Below, piece after piece: positions 27,942 to 36,608 of a stretch of 36,957 bases of DNA. The stretch covers positions 1 to 36,957 of the forward strand of contig CACHCM010000007.1 in NCBI GenBank assembly GCA_902578325.1, given 5' to 3'. The notes beneath the pieces were generated by a model, which was given only the letters and a program-made list of their open reading frames with translations, searched no databases and was not told the origin of the DNA. Numbering within the stretch: the first letter of the stretch is position 1; every line of letters starts with the position of its first letter. A program made the position numbers and the translations under genes. The DNA is from an uncultured Pelagibacteraceae bacterium (GTDB lineage Bacteria; Pseudomonadota; Alphaproteobacteria; Pelagibacterales; Pelagibacteraceae).

Positions 27942-28431
27942 TTTAAAAAAAATTAATAATGAAGTTTATTTTACAAATAATAAGGAGTTAAATTTTATTA
28001 ATAAAAGTCATATTAAATTTTTAAAATCTAAAGTTAAAAAAGCTAAAAAGAAAAGAGCTAGAATTTGTTTGCATAAAAGCATAAAAGACAAATTACATGA
28101 GATGTTTATTATCTTATCAAAAGAAACCTATATTAGACCGCACAAACATTTAAATAAAGCAGAGTCTCTTCATGTAATTGAGGGTTCAGCAGATGTAATT
28201 TTTTTTAATGATTATGGAGAAGTGGTAAAAAAAGTTAGATTAAGTAAAAAAGAGAATTTTTATTACAGACTATCTAATTCTGCCTATCATACTTTTAAAA
28301 TTAGAACAAAAAATTTAATTTTTCATGAAACTACAGAGGGGCCATTCATAAAGAATAAAACTTGTTATGCAAAGTGGGCTCCTAATGAGAAAAACATTGA
28401 AAAAGGAAAAAAGTATATAAACTCTCTATAA
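27934..28431 (+). CDS. WbuC-family cupin
   Basis: RARICLHKSIKDKLHEMFIILSKETYIRPHKHLNKAESLHVIEGSADVIFFNDYGEV, FHETTEGPF. Confidence 0.85.
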   Translation: MHNLKKINNEVYFTNNKELNFINKSHIKFLKSKVKKAKKKRARICLHKSIKDKLHEMFIILSKETYIRPHKHLNKAESLHVIEGSADVIFFNDYGEVVKKVRLSKKENFYYRLSNSAYHTFKIRTKNLIFHETTEGPFIKNKTCYAKWAPNEKNIEKGKKYINSL

Positions 28432-28469
28432 GTGTGCAGTTTATACGTTTGCAAACTTATTTAAAATAG

Positions 28470-28475
28470 TATAAT
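28470..28475 (+). promoter_or_regulatory. Candidate sigma70 -10 element (TATAAT) 9 nt upstream of the radical SAM ATG
   Basis: TATAAT at 28470-28475; TTTGCA/TTGCAA at 28448-28455 as a weak -35 with short spacing; start codon at 28485. Confidence 0.35.
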
Positions 28476-28484
28476 GAAACTTCA

Positions 28485-30116
28485 ATGTTAAAAAATAGTA
28501 GAACTGACTTCACATTTGTAATTCCAAATACTAGATGGCATAAAGGAGGTGAAGGAAGATATTGGAATCATATACCTTATCCAGAAGGAATTTTAACAGC
28601 TGTATTAAGAAAAAATGGTTATACAGTAAATCATATTGATGCTAATACAGAAAACCTAACAGAGGACGAGCTGTACAATATTTTAAAAGAAAAGGTAGGA
28701 AACGTTGTAGGAATTAGTGCTTTAAGCGTTGAGTACAGAGACTCTGTTCATAAAACATTTGAAATTATCAAAAAAGCAGATGAAAGTGTTTTAACTGTTT
28801 TAGGGGGTGTTTACCCATCAATATCACCTGATGTTGCGAAAGAAGACGAAAATGTAGATTTTATAGTTATATCTGAGGGAGAAGAAAGACTTGTAAAATT
28901 AATGAATGCATTAAAAAATAAAACTGGATTTAAAGGCATTGATGGTTTGCATTATAGAGATGATCATAGAGAATGGCATCACAATCCTAGAAAAGCAATA
29001 GGAAACGTTAGAAACTTAGACGATTTACCATTCCCAGATTATAGTGATTATAACACCCAAAAGCTTTTTTCATGGAGTCAAAAATATACGCAGAATTTTC
29101 AATTTAGACAATTACCAATGACAATTATGATGACTTCTAGGGGTTGTGTTTATAAGTGTACTTATTGTGGAGCAGGTAAGGATGGAAATCCAATTAACGA
29201 TGGTATTAAGAGAAGATCTCCAGGCAGCATCATGGAAGAAATAAAACATTTAGTGAAAAATCATGGAATAAGAGAAATTATATTTGTAGATGATAGTTTG
29301 CTCTTACCACGAGATAGAATAATTGATATTTTAAAGGGTATCACCAAGCTGCGTGAGGAAGGCTATGATTTAGTTTGGAAGTCAAACAATTTAGATTTAA
29401 GACATATTCCTTTGCCGCATACAATTAAAGAGAAAAAAGGGAAAGATGATCTATTGTATTGGATGAAAGAGTCTGGATGTTATCAAATAAGTATTTCTTT
29501 AGAATCTGGTTCACCTGAGACATTTAAAAGAATGAAGAGACCAACAAATTTAGAACATGCAATGATTAGATTACATGAGATGCGAAATTATGGTTTTGAT
29601 GAAATTGCATCAAATTTTATTATTGGAATGCCAGGTGATACTTGGAGTGATATTTTAACAACATTTGAGTTTGCTGACAAAATAACTAATCAAGAAAAAA
29701 TATTAGATTATTCTTTATTTTCAATTGCAACGCCTCTTCCAGGAACTGAAATGTATGAAGATGCTAAAAGAATGAAGGTAATACCAGAAGATTTAAAACC
29801 TGAAGATTTTTATGGATTTGGTAAAGGAGTAATTAATACCGACGAATGGTCAGCAATTGAACTTCAAATTAAGAGAGCATACGAATGGGATAGAATAAAT
29901 TTTCCACCAAGCAGACCAGAACATCATTTAAAAATTGCAAAAATGCTTGGAATTACTTTAGAGGAATTAAATATTTGGAGAAAAGAAACAAGACAGAATG
30001 CAGGTGTAGAGGTTAAAAGTGCAGATAAAACAGATGTTCAGGTCTTTGGAGCAGACGAAAGAAGTAAGAAATTCTTCAAAGAAGAGCTCCCGAGTTTAGA
30101 ACCTTTAAGTCATTAG
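28485..30116 (+). CDS. B12-binding-domain radical SAM protein
   Basis: N-terminal Rossmann-like VVGISALSVEYRDSV...VLTVLGGVYPSISPD; radical SAM CxxxCxxC in SRGCVYKCTYCGAG; SISLESGSPETFKRMKRP; FIIGMPGDT. Confidence 0.9.
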   Translation: MLKNSRTDFTFVIPNTRWHKGGEGRYWNHIPYPEGILTAVLRKNGYTVNHIDANTENLTEDELYNILKEKVGNVVGISALSVEYRDSVHKTFEIIKKADESVLTVLGGVYPSISPDVAKEDENVDFIVISEGEERLVKLMNALKNKTGFKGIDGLHYRDDHREWHHNPRKAIGNVRNLDDLPFPDYSDYNTQKLFSWSQKYTQNFQFRQLPMTIMMTSRGCVYKCTYCGAGKDGNPINDGIKRRSPGSIMEEIKHLVKNHGIREIIFVDDSLLLPRDRIIDILKGITKLREEGYDLVWKSNNLDLRHIPLPHTIKEKKGKDDLLYWMKESGCYQISISLESGSPETFKRMKRPTNLEHAMIRLHEMRNYGFDEIASNFIIGMPGDTWSDILTTFEFADKITNQEKILDYSLFSIATPLPGTEMYEDAKRMKVIPEDLKPEDFYGFGKGVINTDEWSAIELQIKRAYEWDRINFPPSRPEHHLKIAKMLGITLEELNIWRKETRQNAGVEVKSADKTDVQVFGADERSKKFFKEELPSLEPLSH

Positions 30117-30127
30117 TATTCAAACTT

Positions 30128-30995
30128 TTGAAAAAAAAAAAAATTCTTATTTTAGGTGCCTCAGGGTTAATTGGTGAAGAATTATTCTATTTCTTCAAAA
30201 CTAAAGGGTTTGATGTAATCGGTACATATAGAAATAATCCAAAAAAAAATTTATTTAAATTAGATATAAATCAAAAAGAAATTAATGAAAAAATTTTTAA
30301 AAAAATTTCACATATAATAATTTGTCAAAATTCTTTCAAAAAATTAGATGATTATGAAATAAATTGGAAAACATCAAAAAAAACAGATTTAATTTCTTTA
30401 TCTTTATTTTTAAAAAAAGCAAAAAAAAAATAAAATAATTCCTATTTTCTTTTCATCCGATGCTGTTTTTGATGGTTTAAAAGGAAATTATAAAGAAAGT
30501 GACAAGGTTAAACCTGTTAATAAATATGGATACTTAAAAGTAAAAATGGAAGATTTCATTAGAAAAAATTTTAAAAAATATATGATATTAAGATTTAGCA
30601 AAATTTTTTCAAATGATTTAAAAAAAAAAGATTTTATGAGTGATATGATTTTTAATATAGAAAATAATAATTCCGCAACATTTGCTGAGGATGAGTTTTT
30701 TTCACCTTTATATCTTAAAGATCTTAAAAAATATATATATAAATTAATTAAAAAAGAATTTATTGGCACAATGCATCTCAGTTCTGTAAATAAAATATCT
30801 AGATACAGATTGGCATTAAAAATTAAATCTTTTAAGAAGAGTAAATGTAAAATAATTAAAACTAAAATTAATTCATTAAATTTAATTGCTAAAAGGGGCA
30901 AAGACTGTACGTTAAATACTAATAAATATGACAAACAATTTTCAATTAAGAAAAAAACAATAAATTTTTATTTAAATAATTATGAAAAAAAATGA
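30128..30995 (+). pseudogene. RmlD-like SDR (dTDP-4-dehydrorhamnose reductase family), frameshifted at an A10 tract
   Basis: Frame 1 ORF 30128-30433 (ILILGASGLIGEELFYFF) stops after A10 at 30421-30430. The +1 frame continues without gap KIIPIFFSSDAVFDGLKGNYKESDKVKPVNKYGYLKVKMEDF (SSDAVFDG and YxxxK) into ORF 30546-30995. Confidence 0.85.
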
Positions 30996-31476
30996 TTTAA
31001 AAGAAATACATAAATTATCAAAAACAAAAAAGATTGTATTGTGTCATGGAGTATTTGATATTTTGCACTCAGGTCACATTTATTATTTTGAGCAAGCAAA
31101 AAAATTAGGCGATATACTTGTAGTTAGTGTAACTTCGGATAAGTTTGTTAATAAAGGCCCAAATAGACCTGTTAATCAATTAAATGAAAGAATTCTTCTT
31201 CTAAAAAATATTAAGTCAGTAGATTATGTACTGGAAAGCAATTATATGACAGCAAAAAATATAATTACAAAAATAAAACCTAGTTTTTTTTGCAAAGGCC
31301 CAGATTATAACAATAAGGAGAATATAGATATAAAATTAAATGAGGAAATTGCAACTTTAAAAAAGTATGGTGGAAAATTTGTAACTGTAAAACATCAAAT
31401 GAAAAGTTCTTCAAAAATAATTGATAAGTTAAAATTTGAAAATAATGAAAGTAATAAAAAAAAAATATTCTTATGA
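30982..31476 (+). CDS. RfaE/HldE C-terminal-type nucleotidyl (ADP-heptose) transferase
   Basis: KIVLCHGVFDILHSGHIYYFEQAKKLGDILVVSVTSD; FFCKGPDY. Confidence 0.85.
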   Translation: MKKNDLKEIHKLSKTKKIVLCHGVFDILHSGHIYYFEQAKKLGDILVVSVTSDKFVNKGPNRPVNQLNERILLLKNIKSVDYVLESNYMTAKNIITKIKPSFFCKGPDYNNKENIDIKLNEEIATLKKYGGKFVTVKHQMKSSSKIIDKLKFENNESNKKKIFL

Positions 31477-32455
31477 GAAGATAAATAAAATTTTGAATGA
31501 ATTAATTAATAAGAAAGCTTTAATTCTTGGTGAATTAATAATTGATAAATACATATTTGCTGATGCTATAGGTAAGTCAGGAAAAGATTCAATCTTAGTT
31601 TATAAACAAAAAAGTGAAGTTGAGTTTTTAGGAGGTGCAGCATATATAGCGAATTTATGTTCTTCTTTTTTAAAAACGCAGTATCTTTTTCATGTTGGAA
31701 AAAAAAATACACAACTTAAATTTATAAAAAATAATTTAAATAAAAAAATAAAATATAAATATTTTTACAAAGATGACTCACCAACAATAACAAAATTACG
31801 ATATTTAGATGACTATAGAAAAAATAAAATAATCGGATTTTATGATATTAATGATAAAGTATTAACGAGATCAGAAGAAAAAATTTTTATTAAAAAAATT
31901 AAACAAAACATCAAAAATATTTCAACTTTAGTATTAATTAATTATGGACATGGAGAAATTACACAGAATGTTATAAATTATCTAAAAAATTATTCCGATA
32001 AGTTATGTTTAAACAATCAAGTAAATTCATTTAATACTGGACATTATAACATAGGAAGACTAAAAAAAGTTTGTGTTTTGTGCATGAACGAGACAGAATT
32101 AAGACACGAATTAAGAGACTCTAATAGTTCAGTTCCTAAGCTGGCGAAGGAATTAAGAAAAAAAATAGATTTTAAATATCTTGTTGTAACTCGAGGAAAA
32201 TTTGGTTCTTTGATATTTTATAAAAATAAGGAATTATATTGCCCTGCTTTTGAAAAAAAACCTATTGATAGTACTGGATCTGGAGATACTTTTTTCACAT
32301 TAGTATCGTTATGTTTAACAAATAAACTTTCACCATTATTATCTATTTTTCTAGCCTCAATTGCGGCCAGTTATAGTGTTAAAAATATAGGCAATAAAGA
32401 TCATATTAATTATAAAAAATTATTGGAACTGACTAAATATTATTTAGTAAATTAA
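31445..32455 (+). CDS. PfkB-family kinase, RfaE/HldE N-terminal-type (heptose kinase)
   Basis: ALILGELIIDKYIFADAIGKSGKDSILVYKQKSEVEFLGGAAYIANL; VVTRGKFGSL; DSTGSGDTFF. ATG at 31445 preferred over the listed TTG at 31436. Confidence 0.83.
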   Translation: MKVIKKKYSYEKINKILNELINKKALILGELIIDKYIFADAIGKSGKDSILVYKQKSEVEFLGGAAYIANLCSSFLKTQYLFHVGKKNTQLKFIKNNLNKKIKYKYFYKDDSPTITKLRYLDDYRKNKIIGFYDINDKVLTRSEEKIFIKKIKQNIKNISTLVLINYGHGEITQNVINYLKNYSDKLCLNNQVNSFNTGHYNIGRLKKVCVLCMNETELRHELRDSNSSVPKLAKELRKKIDFKYLVVTRGKFGSLIFYKNKELYCPAFEKKPIDSTGSGDTFFTLVSLCLTNKLSPLLSIFLASIAASYSVKNIGNKDHINYKKLLELTKYYLVN

Positions 32456-32821
32456 ATGAAAAGAAAAAAAATTATATGCTTTGATTTAGATAATGTAATC
32501 TGCAGAACACCAATTGATAATAATTACAACAAAAGTATTCCTATAAAAAAAAATATAAAGAAAATAAATGAAATTTATAATCAGGGTTATTATGTTAAAA
32601 TATTTACAGCTAGATATATGGGCAGATGTAGACAAAATGTAAATTTAGCAAAAAAATTTGGATATAAATTTACCTTAAATCAATTAAAAAAATGGAATGT
32701 TAAATACCACAAACTCATTTTTGGAAAGCCTTCTTATGACCTTTTTATAGATGATAAAAATTTAGGTCATAAAAATAATTGGAGTACATTTATTGTTAAA
32801 CACCTTCCAAGTGATAATTAA
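32456..32821 (+). CDS. Small HAD-superfamily phosphatase-like protein
   Basis: CFDLDNVICRTP (DxD), KIFTAR, LIFGKPSYDLFIDDKNL. Confidence 0.75.
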   Translation: MKRKKIICFDLDNVICRTPIDNNYNKSIPIKKNIKKINEIYNQGYYVKIFTARYMGRCRQNVNLAKKFGYKFTLNQLKKWNVKYHKLIFGKPSYDLFIDDKNLGHKNNWSTFIVKHLPSDN

Positions 32822-32866
32822 AAATAATATAATTTTTGAGAATAATAATTTAATTTTAATATTATT

Positions 32867-34585
32867 ATGAGATTAAGCTCTAGTATAAAATTGTTATTTA
32901 AAAATTTGTCTTTAAAATTGAAGGTTAAATTATTTTTTATTTTCACTATTATAATTATCAATTCTTTCACAGAGATTGTTACAATTGGCAGTGTGATCCC
33001 CTTAATAACAATTCTTATAGATCCTAGTTATTTAACTAATTTACCTTATGTAAACGAAATTTTAAATTTCTTTAATATTAAAGATCAGAATGTATCTATT
33101 TTTATTCTTATTTCTTTTATCTCTTTAATTTTTTTTTCAGCATTCATAAATATTATTTTTATCACAATTAATGTTAATTTTTCAAAAGAAACAGCAAAAT
33201 TTTTAACAAAGAAAATTTTTTCTAATTATTTAGCGCAAACTTATGAAAATAGTATATCCAGACATACCTCAAAATATTATTCTGCAATTATAGAGAAAAC
33301 AAATGGAGTATTATTAATCGTTCAAAGTTTAGTGTTAGGATTATCTAACGCTTTTATTCTGTTAATTATTTTTTTGACGATTTTAATTTATGATCAAAAT
33401 AATAGTATATTAATAGTCATTTTTTTTGGTTTATTATATTTTTTTATAAGTATTTTTTTAAAAAAATATGTAAAAAAATTATCAAAAGATGTAACCCAAT
33501 TTACCTCAAATAGAAGTAAATTTTTATCTGAGGCATTTAAAATATTAAGAATTATAACATTAAACAAAAATGAAAATCTATTTAAAAATCTATTTAAAAG
33601 AGTAGAAGATAATTACAGAAGTGCAGAGTCAAAAATTTTAATATTTAGTCAAATTCCAAAATTTATTCTTGAAAGTATTGGAATTATTACTTTAGTAATT
33701 ATTGCAATGTATTTGAAAAATTCTGATTTTAATAATGATAATATATTATTTTATCTTGCGGTAATCGCATTTGCTGCACAAAGATCACTTCCAAGAATAA
33801 ATCAAATATTTACATCATGGTTTAATATTAGATCAATGGAGAACAATTTAAATGATGTTAATGAACTTTCGAAGGTTAAAGTTAAGAAACAAAATTCCAA
33901 AAAAACAATTAAATTTAAAAACAAAATTGAATTAAAAAACCTTTTTTTTAAATATACTTCAAACAAGAAAAGTGTTTTAAAAAATATAAATTTTACTGTT
34001 AAAAAGGGAGAAAAAATATTTATTTTTGGAAAGAGTGGTAGTGGAAAAAGTACGTTTTTAGATATTATTTTGGGTCTTCTTATACCAAGTCGTGGAAGTG
34101 TAAAAGTTGACAACAGAAATGTAACAAAAATTGGAATTTATAATTTTAGAAATTTAATTTCTTCTGTATCTCAAGCAAATTTTCTTTTAGATGACACTAT
34201 AAAGAATAATATTACACTTAATAGAAGCATTAATAATCAAGAAAACTCTAAGCTGAAATATGCTTGTAAACAGGCAGAAATTTATGAATTTATACATAAT
34301 TTGGATAAAAAATTAGATACAAATCTAGGTGAAAGCGGTTTTAAAATATCTGGAGGTCAAAGACAAAGAATTGCTATTGCTAGATCATTATTTAAAAATC
34401 ATCAAATATTAATTTTTGATGAGGCCACAAATTCTTTAGACAGTAAAACAGAAAAGAAAATTATTGAGAACTTAATAAATGTATCGGATTTAACTTTTAT
34501 TTGTGTTTCTCATAATAATAAATTAAGTAATCTATTTGATAAGACATATAAGTTTAATAATGGAAATATAAAATTACTAAAATAA
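32867..34585 (+). CDS. ABC transporter, fused permease/ATPase (PglK/MsbA-like flippase)
   Basis: Multiple TM segments; Walker A FGKSGSGKST, signature SGGQRQRIAIARS, Walker B ILIFDEATNSLD. Confidence 0.9.
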   Translation: MRLSSSIKLLFKNLSLKLKVKLFFIFTIIIINSFTEIVTIGSVIPLITILIDPSYLTNLPYVNEILNFFNIKDQNVSIFILISFISLIFFSAFINIIFITINVNFSKETAKFLTKKIFSNYLAQTYENSISRHTSKYYSAIIEKTNGVLLIVQSLVLGLSNAFILLIIFLTILIYDQNNSILIVIFFGLLYFFISIFLKKYVKKLSKDVTQFTSNRSKFLSEAFKILRIITLNKNENLFKNLFKRVEDNYRSAESKILIFSQIPKFILESIGIITLVIIAMYLKNSDFNNDNILFYLAVIAFAAQRSLPRINQIFTSWFNIRSMENNLNDVNELSKVKVKKQNSKKTIKFKNKIELKNLFFKYTSNKKSVLKNINFTVKKGEKIFIFGKSGSGKSTFLDIILGLLIPSRGSVKVDNRNVTKIGIYNFRNLISSVSQANFLLDDTIKNNITLNRSINNQENSKLKYACKQAEIYEFIHNLDKKLDTNLGESGFKISGGQRQRIAIARSLFKNHQILIFDEATNSLDSKTEKKIIENLINVSDLTFICVSHNNKLSNLFDKTYKFNNGNIKLLK

Positions 34586-34607
34586 ACTGGATTTTATAAT
34601 TAAGTTT

Positions 34608-34637
34608 TTGAAATAAAGTTTGCAAAACGAATATAAT
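34608..34637 (+). promoter_or_regulatory. Candidate sigma70 promoter upstream of gmhA-like gene
   Basis: TTGAAA (34608-34613) - 18 nt - TATAAT (34632-34637); start codon at 34655. Confidence 0.5.
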
Positions 34638-34654
34638 GAATTAAAAAAAATAAT

Positions 34655-35290
34655 ATGAAGAAAAAAAACAAGTTTCCCAATCAAAAATATAAAAGTGTAA
34701 AAAATTTTTTTATTGATTATTTATCAGATTTAAATTCAAGTTTTAATTCACTAGATATAGATATATTAAAAAAAATAATTCTATTATTAAAAAAAAGCTA
34801 TAATCAAAAAAATAAAAAAATATTTATATGTGGAAATGGTGGATCCGCAGCTTTATCTGATCATTACGCATGTGATCATCAAAAGATATTATTTGAAACA
34901 AAAAAATTAAAACCAATTATTATAAGCTTAGTAGCAAATTCTGCATTGGGGACAGCAATTTCAAATGATGTAAATTATAAATCTATATTTTCTGAACAAT
35001 TAAAACAAATGGCAAGAGATGGAGATATATTGATTGTAATTTCTGCCTCAGGAAATTCTAAGAATGTAATAGAGGCAATTAAATGGGCAAATAAAAATAA
35101 AATTACTTCTATAAGTTTCACAGGTTTCGATGGCGGTATAGTAAAAAAAATTTCAAAATATAATTTACATATAGAGTCTAATAACTATGGTGTAATAGAG
35201 GCTAATCATCAGTCAATTATAAATATAATTTCACAATATATTAAAATGGATGTTTTAAGTTTAAATCAAATCAGAAAAATTAAATTTTAA
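34655..35290 (+). CDS. gmhA: Sedoheptulose-7-phosphate isomerase (SIS domain)
   Basis: IFICGNGGSAALSDHYACDH, ANSALGTAISND, GDILIVISASGNSKNVIEAI. Confidence 0.87.
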   Translation: MKKKNKFPNQKYKSVKNFFIDYLSDLNSSFNSLDIDILKKIILLLKKSYNQKNKKIFICGNGGSAALSDHYACDHQKILFETKKLKPIIISLVANSALGTAISNDVNYKSIFSEQLKQMARDGDILIVISASGNSKNVIEAIKWANKNKITSISFTGFDGGIVKKISKYNLHIESNNYGVIEANHQSIINIISQYIKMDVLSLNQIRKIKF

Positions 35291-36475
35291 AAAATATTTA
35301 ATTGCTGTTTCAAAAGATTTAAATTTGAACTTTGAATTTTGATCAATTTTATCTTCAATATTAATACTTTTAATATTGATTTTTTTTAGTGGTAATTTTT
35401 TTTTTCTGCTAAAAATTATAAAAGATTTATTTAGATTAATATTAAATGTTTTAGTAATTTTTTTTAATATTTTAATTTTATTTTGTTTATTATTTAAATT
35501 GTCAAAAGCAATTTCATCTATATAACAATTTTTTTTGCCTAAAAATGTTTCAAATTCTAAAATTTGTTTATTAGTATTGCTAATATTTAATTTATCTTTT
35601 TTATTATTATCCATAATCATTATAGTTAAAAATCCATCTTTATTGAGTTTTTTTAATAATTTAAAAGCTTCGTCATTTAAATTATTTTTATCTTTTAAAT
35701 AAGTATTTTTCTTATCTTTTTTGAAAAAATTTTGATCAAAAAAGAAAGCAGGTTTTTTTTTATTTAAGTTTCCTTTTTTAAATTTATTTGAATTGAATTC
35801 TTTTATTGCTGTTTTATATCTTTTGGGTGTACCTATGTCTTTTGTATATTCTCTACTTTTGTACGCATAGACTTTGTAATTTTTTTTTAAGATTTTCGGA
35901 AGAAAATCTAAACTAAAGTCCTGGTATTTATTTTTTTTTAGATTTTTAAATAGTTTTGCTTTTATTATGTAAATACCTGCCAAACTTAAATTACCTATTA
36001 TTCTTTTTTTATGTGGTTTGTGAAAAAAGTTTTTAATTTTTTTATTATGGTTTATTTCTAATAAATCACTATCATAAGGATGATCATTTGGATGAACGAA
36101 TAGTGTTAAATCACTTTTTTTTATTTTATGAAATCTGATAAATTTTTGTAAGTCTATGTTAAATAAAATATCAGAATAAATCACTAGTAAATCTTTTATT
36201 TTATAAGAATTTAATATTTCAAGACATCCTGCTGTACCTAATTTTTTAGTTTCTTTTAAAAAAGTAAATTTACAGGATCTTATTTTATTTAAATGATTTA
36301 TAATTATTTTGTCATCATTTTTTATAGCAATAAAAATATTACGATTGATTTTTTTTAATTGATCTATTTGAATGTCTAGAATTGTCTTGTTATTAAACTT
36401 TAATAAAGCTTTTTGTTTTCTAATAATTTTTTTGATTCTATTCCCGTCGCCTCCAGCAACAATAAAAGGATACAT
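35261..36475 (-). CDS. Sugar nucleotidyltransferase (HddC-like) fused to a degenerate GmhB-like HAD domain
   Basis: FIVAGGDGNRI...KALLKFNNKTILDIQI, YSDILFNIDLQKF, LSLAGIYIIK; C-terminal PAFFFDQNFFKKD...LLKKLNKDGFLTIMIMDN aligns by eye with the GmhB fold. Confidence 0.7.
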   Translation of the reverse strand: MYPFIVAGGDGNRIKKIIRKQKALLKFNNKTILDIQIDQLKKINRNIFIAIKNDDKIIINHLNKIRSCKFTFLKETKKLGTAGCLEILNSYKIKDLLVIYSDILFNIDLQKFIRFHKIKKSDLTLFVHPNDHPYDSDLLEINHNKKIKNFFHKPHKKRIIGNLSLAGIYIIKAKLFKNLKKNKYQDFSLDFLPKILKKNYKVYAYKSREYTKDIGTPKRYKTAIKEFNSNKFKKGNLNKKKPAFFFDQNFFKKDKKNTYLKDKNNLNDEAFKLLKKLNKDGFLTIMIMDNNKKDKLNISNTNKQILEFETFLGKKNCYIDEIAFDNLNNKQNKIKILKKITKTFNINLNKSFIIFSRKKKLPLKKINIKSINIEDKIDQNSKFKFKSFETAIKYFLKFNFSDLI

Positions 36476-36608
36476 TTATTTATTAAATTTTAAAGTTTTT
36501 TTATTATTTAAACTTATACAATATATTAATTAAATTAATATACAATTATTTATTAAGTGTAATTAATTTTTTTAAAATATTAAAAAAAAATATTAAAAAA
36601 TTTAATAT

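Noticed and set aside
30488-30934. 148-aa minus-strand ORF overlapping the split SDR
   Set aside because: Plus-strand frame shows clear SDR motifs; the antisense product is a low-complexity Leu/Ile/Phe-rich shadow.
33802-34113. 103-aa antisense ORF in the ABC transporter
   Set aside because: Shadow ORF opposite clear Walker A-containing coding sequence.
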